The notes beneath the pieces were generated by a model. That model had not been told where the DNA came from, searched no databases, and saw only the letters and a list, made by a program, of their open reading frames with translations. 64,000 bases of DNA from Acholeplasma granularum ATCC 19168 (GTDB taxonomy: Bacteria > Bacillota_I > Bacilli_A > Acholeplasmatales > Acholeplasmataceae), in assembly GCF_000526235.1 (NCBI RefSeq), contig NZ_JAFR01000006.1, forward strand, positions 186,001 through 250,000, read 5' to 3'. A program made the position numbers and the translations under genes. Below, piece after piece: positions 46,906-55,286 of the stretch (positions are counted from its first letter, which is position 1; each line of letters starts with the position of its first letter).

Positions 46906-48304
46906 CTTTATATTCCCAAAAAAAGGACAAGTAATTGAAGGAGAAGTATTCCAAGTTAAAAAGAATTTAGTCTTATTATCTTTTAATGCTGCAACAGAAG
47001 GAACAATCTATGCAGAATACTTTGACCAACCTGCACCAGCAGATCTTAGAAAAGTTGTAAAAGTAGGCGATAAAGTACGCGCCAAAGTTGTGAAAGTAGT
47101 TGAAGAAGATCATACCTCATCAATACTTTTATCTAGACTTCCACTATTACACGAAAAGCATATTGAAAATCTTGAAAAAGCATTTAATGAAAAAACTCAA
47201 ATAGAAACTACTGTTAAATCATTTAATGAAAAAGGTTTAGTATTAACATTTGAAGGTATTGAATTATTCTTACCATTTTCATTACTAGATTTTGAACTTA
47301 AAGATAAAAAAGAAGAACTAGTAGGTACTAATTTAGTTGTACTCGTTGAAGAATTTAAAATGGATCGTAAAAGACCTAAATTAATTGCAACAAGAAAACC
47401 AATTTTTGAAGCAAAGCGTGCTGAAGAACAACAATTACGTCAAGAACAACGTCAAGAAGAATTAGAAACAATTCAAACTGGTGATGTTGTTGAAGGAACA
47501 GTAGAATCATTTGAGGCACATGCTGCATTTATACGTTTTCAACATGTATCAGGTATGTTAAGAATTTCTCAAGTATCACACCATAGAATTGAAAAAATTG
47601 AAGACGCTTTAACAATTGGAGAAAATGTTAAAGTTAAGGTAATAAAAAAAGAAGGTAATCGTCTAGATTTATCTATGAAGGCACTACTTCCTACACCTTA
47701 TGAAGCATTCATTAAAGCTCATAAAGTTGGACAAACTGTTAAAGGAAAAGTGGTTTCAAAATTACCATTTGGTGTTTTAGTTGAGTTAGAACAAGATGTC
47801 AAAGGTTTATTACATAAATCAGAATATTCATGGAATCCAAAAGATAATTTTGATTCATATATTAAAATTGGAGATGAGATTGAAGCTGCAATCTTAAATA
47901 TGGACGCTAAAAAAGAAAGAATAGCATTATCTAAAAAGGTATTAGAAGACAATCCTTGGGCTAAATTAAGTCTACGTCAAGGTGAAGATATTACAGTACG
48001 TGTAGAATCTGTTGAAAAAGATGGTGTACATGTATCTTATCAATCAGTGGATGGTTTAATACCAACAAATGAGGCTCATAATAATCCAAAGGTAAATATA
48101 GAAGATCACTACCAAAAAGGTGATGAAGTTCTTGCAAGAGTAATCGAAGTTAATAAGGCAAACTGGGTATTAATATTATCAGTTAAACGTTTGTTAAATG
48201 CACAAGAACGTCAAGAGTTTGAAAAATATCTAGGAGATTCAGAAGATACTGAAAATATCACTTTAGGTGATTTATTCTCCGATTTAAATAAAAAAAATAA
48301 ATAA
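46898..48304 (+). CDS. rpsA: S1 RNA-binding domain protein (ribosomal protein S1 homologue)
   Basis: Contains about five S1-type OB repeats (approximately 8-80, 90-170, 190-265, 275-345, 358-430), the third and fourth being the most typical (GDVVEGTVESFEAHAAFIRF.. GMLRISQVS and GQTVKGKVVSKLPFGVLVEL). Its orthologue in B. subtilis, ypfD, sits after cmk too. It probably binds mRNA, though whether it is a stable 30S component in this lineage is unknown. An acidic tail ends the 468-residue protein. AAAGGAGCAATC precedes the ATG. Confidence 0.92.
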   Translation: MNDFIFPKKGQVIEGEVFQVKKNLVLLSFNAATEGTIYAEYFDQPAPADLRKVVKVGDKVRAKVVKVVEEDHTSSILLSRLPLLHEKHIENLEKAFNEKTQIETTVKSFNEKGLVLTFEGIELFLPFSLLDFELKDKKEELVGTNLVVLVEEFKMDRKRPKLIATRKPIFEAKRAEEQQLRQEQRQEELETIQTGDVVEGTVESFEAHAAFIRFQHVSGMLRISQVSHHRIEKIEDALTIGENVKVKVIKKEGNRLDLSMKALLPTPYEAFIKAHKVGQTVKGKVVSKLPFGVLVELEQDVKGLLHKSEYSWNPKDNFDSYIKIGDEIEAAILNMDAKKERIALSKKVLEDNPWAKLSLRQGEDITVRVESVEKDGVHVSYQSVDGLIPTNEAHNNPKVNIEDHYQKGDEVLARVIEVNKANWVLILSVKRLLNAQERQEFEKYLGDSEDTENITLGDLFSDLNKKNK

Positions 48305-48319
48305 AAAGAAGGTTTTAGG

Positions 48320-49636
48320 ATGCCATTTACTGTAGCAATCGTGGGTCGTCCCAATGTTGGAAAATCATCACTTTTCAACCGTATATTAGGTGAGAGATTT
48401 TCTATCACAGATGATGTAGCGGGTGTCACAAGGGACCGTATCTATGCTCAATCAGAGTGGTTAACTAAGCGCTTTAGTATAATAGACACTGGTGGCATCG
48501 ATATAGGCGATGCCCCTTTTTTAACTCAAATTAAACATCAAGCAGAAATAGCGATGGACGAAGCAAACGTCATCATTTTTGTTGTTGATGGATTAGTAGG
48601 TTTAACTGATGGTGATTATTATATAGCCAAACAGCTTTATAAAACTGATAAACCAGTTATCGTTGCCGTAAATAAGATAGATGATTTAGTACATGCAAAT
48701 AATGCATTTGAATTTTATGCATTAGGTTTTTCTGATCCAATTGCAATTTCAAGTCATCATGGTATTGGAATAGGTGATTTATTAGATAAAGCATTAAGCT
48801 ACATGGTTGATGAAGAGCCAATAAAAGATAAAGGTATCATTTCTTTTTCTGTAATTGGACGTCCAAATGTAGGGAAAAGTTCATTAGTTAACGCAATCAT
48901 TGGAGAAGAAAGAGTTATTGTATCTGATATATCGGGTACAACAACAGATGCAATCGACTCAACATTTACAAAAGATAAACAAAAATATACAATAATTGAT
49001 ACCGCAGGTATAAAAAAACGCGGAAAAGTTTATGAAAACTTAGATAAATACTCTGTTTTACGTGCTTTAACAGCCCTTGAACGAAGTGATATTGCATTAC
49101 TAGTTTTAGATGCTGAAACAGGTATACAAGAACAAGATGCTCACGTTGCAGGTTATATCATGCAATATATGCGTGGTTGTATCATTGTTGTTAATAAATG
49201 GGACAGTGTAGAAAAAGATAGTAAAACGATGAAGAAATACGAAGAAAACATTAGAGAAGAATTTAAGTTTCTTCCGTATGCACCAATCGTATTTATCTCA
49301 GCCAAAGAAAATCAAAGAATACATACAATATTCCCAGTATTAAAAGAAGTATATGAAAACTTTACTAAACAACTACCTACTAAACTAATTAATGATACAT
49401 TACAAGATGCAGTAGCTATGAATCCACCTGCAATCTTTAATCAAGGTAAAGCTAAGTTTTCATATGCAACTCAAATTGATGTCAAACCACCAACTATAGC
49501 AATTTTTGTAAATGATCCATCGTATATTCATTTTAGTTATGAAAGATACTTACAAAATCAATTTAGACAAGTATTTGATTTAACAGGTACACCACTAAAA
49601 TTTGTATTTAGAAAGAAGGAAAACTATGAAGATTAG
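48320..49636 (+). CDS. der: ribosome assembly GTPase Der
   Basis: A tandem GTPase needed for 50S subunit maturation. GRPNVGKSSLFN (about 8-19) and GRPNVGKSSLVN (about 181) are the two G1 loops; DTGGI and DTAGI the G3, NKID and NKWD the G4 motifs; a KH-like domain closes the 438-residue protein. The region GVTRDRIY is the switch I. It overlaps the gpsA start by 11 nt, which carries gpsA's ribosome binding site within der. Confidence 0.97.
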   Translation: MPFTVAIVGRPNVGKSSLFNRILGERFSITDDVAGVTRDRIYAQSEWLTKRFSIIDTGGIDIGDAPFLTQIKHQAEIAMDEANVIIFVVDGLVGLTDGDYYIAKQLYKTDKPVIVAVNKIDDLVHANNAFEFYALGFSDPIAISSHHGIGIGDLLDKALSYMVDEEPIKDKGIISFSVIGRPNVGKSSLVNAIIGEERVIVSDISGTTTDAIDSTFTKDKQKYTIIDTAGIKKRGKVYENLDKYSVLRALTALERSDIALLVLDAETGIQEQDAHVAGYIMQYMRGCIIVVNKWDSVEKDSKTMKKYEENIREEFKFLPYAPIVFISAKENQRIHTIFPVLKEVYENFTKQLPTKLINDTLQDAVAMNPPAIFNQGKAKFSYATQIDVKPPTIAIFVNDPSYIHFSYERYLQNQFRQVFDLTGTPLKFVFRKKENYED

Positions 49637-50621
49637 TGTTATAGGTGGCGGCTCATGGGGAACAACACTTGCTCAAGTGCTTTCTGATAATGGACATGAA
49701 ACCTTAGTTTATGATGTAAATCCAGTAGCTGTTGACAAAATAAATCATAATGAACACTCGTTTTTTGATATAAAAATTGAAGGTATTAAAGCAACAATTA
49801 ATTTAAAAGAAGCACTTGATTTTGCTGATTATATTGTACTTGCTGTACCAACAAAATTTATGAGAGAATCATTAAAACAAATCAATCAATTAGCTACTAG
49901 AAAACTATATTTTATTAATGTATCAAAAGGTATAGAACCAGAAACATTAAAAAGAGTATCTGAAATTGTAAATGATGAAATTTCACCTTCAATGTTAGGT
50001 GCTTATGCAGTACTTACAGGTCCTTCACATGCAGAAGAAGTTATTTTAAGAAAATTAACTGTATTAACAGCTGCAAGTGACACCGAATGGTTTGCAAAAA
50101 GTGTTCAACATCTATTTTCTAATAACTCATACCTACGTGTATACACCTCAGATGACTTAATTGGTTGCGAGGTTGGTGGCGCAATAAAAAATGCAATAGC
50201 AATCGTTTCTGGTATGATGACTGGTTATGGATTAGGTGAAAATGCTAGAGCTGCACTCATTACTCGTGGTATATTAGAAATAGTTCGTGTAGTGGTATAC
50301 TATGGTGGTAAAAAAGAAACAGCATTTGGGTTAACTGGTATTGGAGACTTAATTGTAACAGCTTCAAGTACACATTCAAGAAACTTCAATGCAGGATTAA
50401 AAATTGGTCAAGGTATACCAGTAGATCAAGTTATTAGTGAATCTAGAATGGTTGTTGAAGGTATACGTGCAATTCAAGCTGCTAAAGATTTATGTATTAA
50501 AAATAAAATAGAATTACCAATCATTGAAGTTGCATATGATGTAATCTTTAATAATATTACTGTTCAAGAAGGTATCCAATTATTACTAACTAGAGAATTA
50601 AAAGCAGAAACAGTTGAATAA
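49626..50621 (+). CDS. gpsA: NAD(P)-dependent glycerol-3-phosphate dehydrogenase
   Basis: Reduces dihydroxyacetone phosphate to sn-glycerol 3-phosphate for membrane lipids. The nucleotide-binding MKISVIGGGSWGTTLAQVL is at the N-terminus, GPSHAEEV and EVGGAIKNAIAI (catalytic Lys) follow, and FGLTGIGDLIVTASS is the substrate region. ATG 49626 has GAAGGA just upstream; the longer reading from TTG 49602 lacks a site. Length 331. In B. subtilis it also lies between der and hbs. Confidence 0.96.
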   Translation: MKISVIGGGSWGTTLAQVLSDNGHETLVYDVNPVAVDKINHNEHSFFDIKIEGIKATINLKEALDFADYIVLAVPTKFMRESLKQINQLATRKLYFINVSKGIEPETLKRVSEIVNDEISPSMLGAYAVLTGPSHAEEVILRKLTVLTAASDTEWFAKSVQHLFSNNSYLRVYTSDDLIGCEVGGAIKNAIAIVSGMMTGYGLGENARAALITRGILEIVRVVVYYGGKKETAFGLTGIGDLIVTASSTHSRNFNAGLKIGQGIPVDQVISESRMVVEGIRAIQAAKDLCIKNKIELPIIEVAYDVIFNNITVQEGIQLLLTRELKAETVE

Positions 50622-50640
50622 TTCTTAAAAAAATATATTA

Positions 50641-50669
50641 TTGTAATGATGGCTTTATTATGATATAAT
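50641..50669 (+). promoter_or_regulatory. hup promoter
   Basis: TTGTAA (50641-50646), 17 nt, then TATAAT (50664-50669) with an upstream TGA extension. The strong form fits an abundant protein. Confidence 0.75.
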
Positions 50670-50697
50670 TTAAACATCTTTAATAGGAGGATTAAAA

Positions 50698-50976
50698 ATG
50701 AACAAAACAGAATTAGTTGCATTAGTTGCCGACAAAGCTGGAACAAGTCAAGTTCAAGCAGAAAATGTTGTCAATGCATTTGTAGAAGTAGTTTCAGAAA
50801 CTCTAGCGAAAGAAGAAAAAGTAGTTGTTACAGGATTTGGTACTTTTGAAGTTCGTCACCGTGTAGCACGTAGAGGTAAAAACCCTCGTACTGGTGAAGA
50901 AATTATTGTTCCAGCTCAAAAAACGCCTGCTTTTAAAGCTGGAAAACTTTTAAAAGATGCAGTAAAAGAGATTTAA
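50698..50976 (+). CDS. hup: HU-type nucleoid protein
   Basis: A small DNA-bending dimer. The 92 residues match HU throughout: NKTELVALVADKAG at the N-terminus and the DNA-binding arm GFGTFEVRHRVARRGKNPRTGEEI..PAFKAGKLLKDAV. TAGGAGGATT is 6 nt before the ATG. It has its own promoter and terminator. Confidence 0.97.
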   Translation: MNKTELVALVADKAGTSQVQAENVVNAFVEVVSETLAKEEKVVVTGFGTFEVRHRVARRGKNPRTGEEIIVPAQKTPAFKAGKLLKDAVKEI

Positions 50977-51000
50977 AGTTTAACTAAAGGATTCATTAAA

Positions 51001-51037
51001 AAAACACTATAGATACTTTATCTACAGTGTTTTTTTT
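51001..51037 (+). terminator. hup terminator
   Basis: AAAACACT..AGATA and TATCT..AGTGTTTT form a stem with one AT/AC mismatch, followed by T8. Confidence 0.85.
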
Positions 51038-51080
51038 AAAAACAGTAACAGATAGAACCATTAAATTAATCAAGTTAGGT

Positions 51081-51086
51081 TATAAT
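51081..51086 (+). promoter_or_regulatory. -10 box of the ankyrin gene
   Basis: TATAAT, 30 nt before the TTG start; it lies within the longer reading frame, which argues for the later start. Confidence 0.5.
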
Positions 51087-51110
51087 AGAATTATTAGTGG
51101 GGTGATTAGA

Positions 51111-52070
51111 TTGGATTTATTTAAATATGCTTTTAATAATGATGTTTCAAGTCTTCAAGCATCAATAGATCATATTAATATTAAAGATCAACGTGGAAAA
51201 ACATTATTGCACCATGCAGTATTAGGTAGTGCTAATGATGTAATAGACTATCTTTTAAACCAAGATATTGATATAAACATTGTAGATCAGATGGGGGAAT
51301 CAGCAATTTTTGATTGTGCTAGAAAAGCTAAATTAAATATTGCAAAAAAACTACTGGCTAAATTTGCAAAAGTCGATTTAAAAAATAATAAAGAAGAAAC
51401 TTTACTTCATTTAGCAGCACATAAAGGTAATTTAGATATGATTCAGCTACTTGTAGAACATGGTGGCAATCTAATGTCTTTAACACTAGAAGATAAACTG
51501 CCGATTCACTATGCAATTTTAGCAGGACATTTAGCTGTGGTAGATTATATGATGGAAAATTCTAAATTATCATATTTTCATTTAGATAGTCATAAAAACT
51601 CATTTCTACATTATGCAACAAGAACAACAAACATCCAATTAATTGAATACTTTATTAATCAAAAACTTGATACAAACTTACTAAATGATTATTTTGAAAC
51701 ACCTCTTTTTAATGCAGTAAGATTCAGTACTAAAGAAGTTATTTTACTTTTGTTAAAATATGATGCTTATATTGATATAATGAATAGAAGATATGAAACA
51801 CCTTATATACTTGCTAAACTTGATAGAAATGATGATATTACAGACTTATTAAATGAGTGGAAAAAATCACCTTATTATACAAAATTAATCACTGAACAAA
51901 GTTTAACGATTGCAGTTTTAAATAGAGATGATAAAAAACTTAGACACCTTATTGAATCAGGTCAAAAATTAAAAAAAGATCGATATAAAAAAGATGCTTT
52001 TGATTATGCGACGTTTTATAAATTAACACCTTATATTAACCTTTTAAGAGTATTTATTGATACAAGATAA
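51111..52070 (+). CDS. ankyrin-repeat protein
   Basis: Carries about six ankyrin repeats over residues 15-235 (for example GKTLLHHAVLGSANDVIDYLL, EETLLHLAAHKGNLDMIQLLVEHG, KNSFLHYATRTTNIQLIEYFI), a fold for protein-protein contacts. No signal peptide or catalytic motif is found, so it is cytoplasmic. The start is taken as TTG 51111, after GGGGTGA (51099-51105); upstream codons to 51027 would cover the hup terminator and the -10 box. The partner is unknown. It stands alone, convergent with the CPBP gene. Confidence 0.85.
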   Translation: MDLFKYAFNNDVSSLQASIDHINIKDQRGKTLLHHAVLGSANDVIDYLLNQDIDINIVDQMGESAIFDCARKAKLNIAKKLLAKFAKVDLKNNKEETLLHLAAHKGNLDMIQLLVEHGGNLMSLTLEDKLPIHYAILAGHLAVVDYMMENSKLSYFHLDSHKNSFLHYATRTTNIQLIEYFINQKLDTNLLNDYFETPLFNAVRFSTKEVILLLLKYDAYIDIMNRRYETPYILAKLDRNDDITDLLNEWKKSPYYTKLITEQSLTIAVLNRDDKKLRHLIESGQKLKKDRYKKDAFDYATFYKLTPYINLLRVFIDTR

Positions 52071-52095
52071 AAAAAAGTCCAAGAAGGACTTTTTT
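52071..52095. terminator. bidirectional terminator between the ankyrin and CPBP genes
   Basis: AAAAAAGTCC and GGACTTTTTT form a perfect 10-bp stem with loop AAGAA. Confidence 0.9.
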
Positions 52096-52100
52096 AATTC

Positions 52101-53294
52101 TTAAGTTAAAAATAATGAAATAAGTACAGAGACTAGATTATATCCCATATGAGCTAAAATTGGAATTAATATATTTTTTTCATTTTTTAAATAAATATAA
52201 CCAAATATAAAACCTGCACCAATATAAGGTAGACCGCTTACAATAGCTACTCTTATATCACCTGTAAGTAGTTCAGTAGTAACATGAATTAAACCAAAGA
52301 CTAGTGATGATGTAACTAATGCCCAGTTTTTATTTTTAATTAGTCCAAAAAAAGATTTTCTGAACACTAATTCTTCCACAATAGGGCCTAGAATAACTGC
52401 TGATAATAACATGAAAATAAAATAAGGTGATTTAAGCATCAAATTAATTGCTAATTGGTTAGCAGAAATTTGTTCAGGAACTTGAAGAATTTTACTCAAT
52501 AGGCTATTTACTAGTCCGATTGCTAAATTACCAGCTAATACGTATAATATACCAGTTCCAGCTTTACTTAATAGTGATGTATACAAATTATCGTTAGAAT
52601 TTTGATTTTTTAAAATTAGATAATCATTTTTAATTATAGGTTTTGAAATAATTACCATTGGTATAGCAATAATAAGCATAATTGAAAATCTATATAAAGA
52701 TAACAATGCCATCGTAGGTAATTTAGATTGTGGTACAAGATTACTTGAAATATCAATTGCAGTTGCAGCGATAAATGGTGCTTTATCATCAACTGGTATG
52801 TAGAAATTAATCTTAGCATTGTTTGACCAAACAGTAGTAATGCCATTTAAAATATCACTAAGTACATCCTCTTTAAGATTTATAATTGTTTGATCATCTA
52901 TATTAGTAATTGTAAAGTAACTACCCTCAACATAAAAACTTGCAGAATCATGTGCATAAATTATGAAGTCACCATCTTCATAAATATCAACCAAAAACCC
53001 CTTATAGACATCATCAACATCATCAATCATACCTTTTCTTATAACTAAAAATGAATTTACATCATTTGCTGCAAGGTAAATAGCACTTTGTGATGGATTT
53101 GCAGGTTCATAAAAAAAAGTATTATTTGAAAATAGCAAACTAATTAGTGAAACAATAAAGATTGGTAAAATCATATATCCTAAATATAAAAAAACGTTAT
53201 AAATATATATTTTTTTAGATTTAGGATCTTCACCCTCAGAATTACTATGTAAGGATGAAAAATCCTTTTCTATTTCTTCTAAATGTTCATACAT
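52101..53294 (-). CDS. CPBP (Rce1/Abi-type) intramembrane metalloprotease
   Basis: The catalytic motifs lie in the C-terminal membrane region: EELVFRK (EExxxR, about 313), FGLIH (FxxxH, about 338) and HMGYN (HxxxN, about 385). About eight helices are predicted. Between the first helix (about 30-50) and the second is an extracellular region of about 130 residues (about 55-190) with no known fold. CTAAGGAGT precedes the ATG. Relatives cleave prenylated proteins or handle bacteriocins; the substrate is unknown here. Confidence 0.88.
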   Translation of the reverse strand: MYEHLEEIEKDFSSLHSNSEGEDPKSKKIYIYNVFLYLGYMILPIFIVSLISLLFSNNTFFYEPANPSQSAIYLAANDVNSFLVIRKGMIDDVDDVYKGFLVDIYEDGDFIIYAHDSASFYVEGSYFTITNIDDQTIINLKEDVLSDILNGITTVWSNNAKINFYIPVDDKAPFIAATAIDISSNLVPQSKLPTMALLSLYRFSIMLIIAIPMVIISKPIIKNDYLILKNQNSNDNLYTSLLSKAGTGILYVLAGNLAIGLVNSLLSKILQVPEQISANQLAINLMLKSPYFIFMLLSAVILGPIVEELVFRKSFFGLIKNKNWALVTSSLVFGLIHVTTELLTGDIRVAIVSGLPYIGAGFIFGYIYLKNEKNILIPILAHMGYNLVSVLISLFLT

Positions 53295-53360
53295 GTGATA
53301 AAAACTCCTTAGCTTTATAATATACCTATTATACTAGAAAAGCCAATGATTTTCTAATAA

Positions 53361-53369
53361 TGGTATAAT
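53361..53369 (+). promoter_or_regulatory. extended -10 promoter of rdgB
   Basis: TGGTATAAT, 29 nt before rdgB; the probable start of the operon that runs to 59316. Confidence 0.55.
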
Positions 53370-53398
53370 AAATATAGGGTTATAGGAAGGTTGTCTTC

Positions 53399-53998
53399 AT
53401 GATAGAATTAATAGTAGCATCCAATAATAAGGATAAAGTTAAAGAATTAAATCAAATTTTAGGATCAAATATTTTTTTACTTAAAGAATGTGAAATAAAA
53501 TTAGATGTTTTAGAAAGCGAAACTACTTTTGAAGGTAATGCAGCATTAAAAGCATATGCGTATGCCAAACAATTTAACCAAGTAGCAATCGCTGATGATT
53601 CTGGATTAGTAGTGGAAATAATAGAACCATTACCTGGAATATATTCTAAAAGATATTCCGGATTAAGTGATCATGAAAATAATATTAAACTCCTTGATGT
53701 ATTAAAAAACACAAACAATCGTAATGCAAATTTTATTTGCATCATTGCAATATCATTTCCAGATGGTAAAATATTTACATACGAAGGAAAACTTAAAGGA
53801 CACATATCCAAAGAACTAAGAGGTATAAATGGTTTTGGATATGATCCACTGTTTATACCATCAAATGAAAACAAGACACTATCAGAATTGGGTCAAGCAT
53901 ACAAAAATAAACACTCGCATCGTAGTAAGGCATTAATGAAACTTTTGGAGGATAAAGATGAAATTATTAATTACTGGCGATATTCATGGAAGAGATGA
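53399..53998 (+). CDS. rdgB: dITP/XTP pyrophosphatase (RdgB/HAM1 family)
   Basis: Removes dITP, ITP and XTP from the nucleotide pool. Family blocks: ASNNKDKVKEL at the N-terminus, ETTFEGNAALKAYAYAK, AIADDSGLVVE, PGIYSKRYSG and GFGYDPLFIPS, SHRSKAL. The 199-residue frame extends about 12 residues past the usual end and overlaps the next gene by 41 nt. GGAAGG is 9 nt before the ATG. B. subtilis has the same pair (ysnA-ysnB). Confidence 0.95.
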   Translation: MIELIVASNNKDKVKELNQILGSNIFLLKECEIKLDVLESETTFEGNAALKAYAYAKQFNQVAIADDSGLVVEIIEPLPGIYSKRYSGLSDHENNIKLLDVLKNTNNRNANFICIIAISFPDGKIFTYEGKLKGHISKELRGINGFGYDPLFIPSNENKTLSELGQAYKNKHSHRSKALMKLLEDKDEIINYWRYSWKR

Positions 53999-54404
53999 TG
54001 TACTACAAAAAGTACTTAAAAAAGAAAAGACTTTTGATATGCATTTAAATACCGGAGATATTGGTTTAGATTTTCAAACGATTGAAAATTCAAAAATGAT
54101 TGCAGTTAAAGGCAATACTGATTACTATTTGGATTTGCCTACAGAGCGTTTAATTGAACATAATGGGTTACGTATATTACTAACACATGGTCACCTTCAA
54201 AACGTTAAATATGGCCTAACTGAACTTATCATGATGGCAAAAGAAATGGATGCCAACATTTGTATTTTTGGACACACCCATGATCCTTTTTATAGAAGAA
54301 TTGACAACATCATATTTATCAACCCAGGAGCATTAACTGGTATCAAAGACAAAACTTATGCAATATACGAAGACCAGAAAGTGAGTATTATAAATGTCGA
54401 TTGA
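53958..54404 (+). CDS. YfcE/YsnB-type metallophosphoesterase
   Basis: A small calcineurin-fold phosphodiesterase. Metal motifs: TGDIHGRDD (about 5-13), NTGDIG, VKGNTDY, LLTHGH and FGHTHDP, ending FINPGALTG. The 148-residue size is normal. TTGGAGGATAAAG precedes the ATG within rdgB. Known relatives hydrolyse model phosphodiesters; no natural substrate is clear. Its stop overlaps the next gene by 11 nt. Confidence 0.92.
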   Translation: MKLLITGDIHGRDDVLQKVLKKEKTFDMHLNTGDIGLDFQTIENSKMIAVKGNTDYYLDLPTERLIEHNGLRILLTHGHLQNVKYGLTELIMMAKEMDANICIFGHTHDPFYRRIDNIIFINPGALTGIKDKTYAIYEDQKVSIINVD

Positions 54405-55269
54405 AGAGCGTATTATAAAAACAGCTTGTCATGTATTTAACTTACCTGCTGATGACATAAAAATTGATTCTAGATTTAAAGGAGGAATGAGTAATTATAC
54501 ATATTTAATCTATGTAAAAAATCATCCATATGTTATTAGAATTATTGGAGAGGGCGGCGAACATCTTGTCAACCCTCACACTGAAAAAACACATTTAAAG
54601 ACAATAGAAACACTAAACATTTCATCAGATGTTGTTTATTTTGATGTCAAAACAGGTATTAAAGTATCTAAATATGTTGAAGGAACACCACTATCAGTAG
54701 AAATGTCAGATGAAGACTATCATGATGTTGCAAAAATATTAAAAAAATTGCATGATGCAAAATTAACAGGTGCTGATTATGATTTAAAGGGGCGTTTAAG
54801 ACGTTACGAAAAACTTTTAAAGACTTTGCCTAGTCCACATTATTACCAGCTTAAAATGGCATGGCTTACTTTATATGATAATTACTATATTAATTACCCA
54901 AAGGTCTTATGTCATGGAGATGCACAACGCTCAAACATAGTTAAAGGTAATGATAAAACATATTTATTAGATTGGGAATTTACAGGATTAAATGATCCAT
55001 ATTATGATATAGCATCCTTTGGTAATATTGATTTTAAAGATGCAGAAAAACTTCTTGAAATATATCTAGAAAGAAAACCATCATCAAAAGATTATGAACG
55101 TATTAGATTTTACCGTATGTACCAAGTTTTGCAATGGCACATTGTAGCATCATATAAACACGAAATTGGTTTATCAGAAAAACTTCACTTAGATTTTAAA
55201 ATGATTGCTGAAAAATATTTGAATTTTGCTGATTACTTATTAAAACTAATAAAGGGTGAAGACGTATAA
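54394..55269 (+). CDS. choline/aminoglycoside kinase-fold phosphotransferase (LicA-like)
   Basis: A eukaryotic-kinase-like small-molecule kinase. GGMSNYTYLIYVKN is the nucleotide loop, VIRI the Lys/Arg strand, LCHGDAQRSNIVK the catalytic loop (H-G-D..N) and LLDWEFTGLNDPYYDIASFG the metal-binding DWEF motif. Closest in pattern to choline or ethanolamine kinases, but the substrate is inferred only. Length 291. It is coupled to the phosphoesterase before it. Confidence 0.85.
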   Translation: MSIEERIIKTACHVFNLPADDIKIDSRFKGGMSNYTYLIYVKNHPYVIRIIGEGGEHLVNPHTEKTHLKTIETLNISSDVVYFDVKTGIKVSKYVEGTPLSVEMSDEDYHDVAKILKKLHDAKLTGADYDLKGRLRRYEKLLKTLPSPHYYQLKMAWLTLYDNYYINYPKVLCHGDAQRSNIVKGNDKTYLLDWEFTGLNDPYYDIASFGNIDFKDAEKLLEIYLERKPSSKDYERIRFYRMYQVLQWHIVASYKHEIGLSEKLHLDFKMIAEKYLNFADYLLKLIKGEDV

Positions 55270-55286
55270 AAACTAAAGATATTTTA

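Noticed and set aside
49602-49625. Longer GpsA start at TTG 49602
   Set aside because: MKISVIGGG is the normal N-terminus and has GAAGGA just upstream.
51027-51110. Longer ankyrin-protein start at GTG 51027
   Set aside because: It would cover the hup terminator and the TATAAT box of the gene itself.
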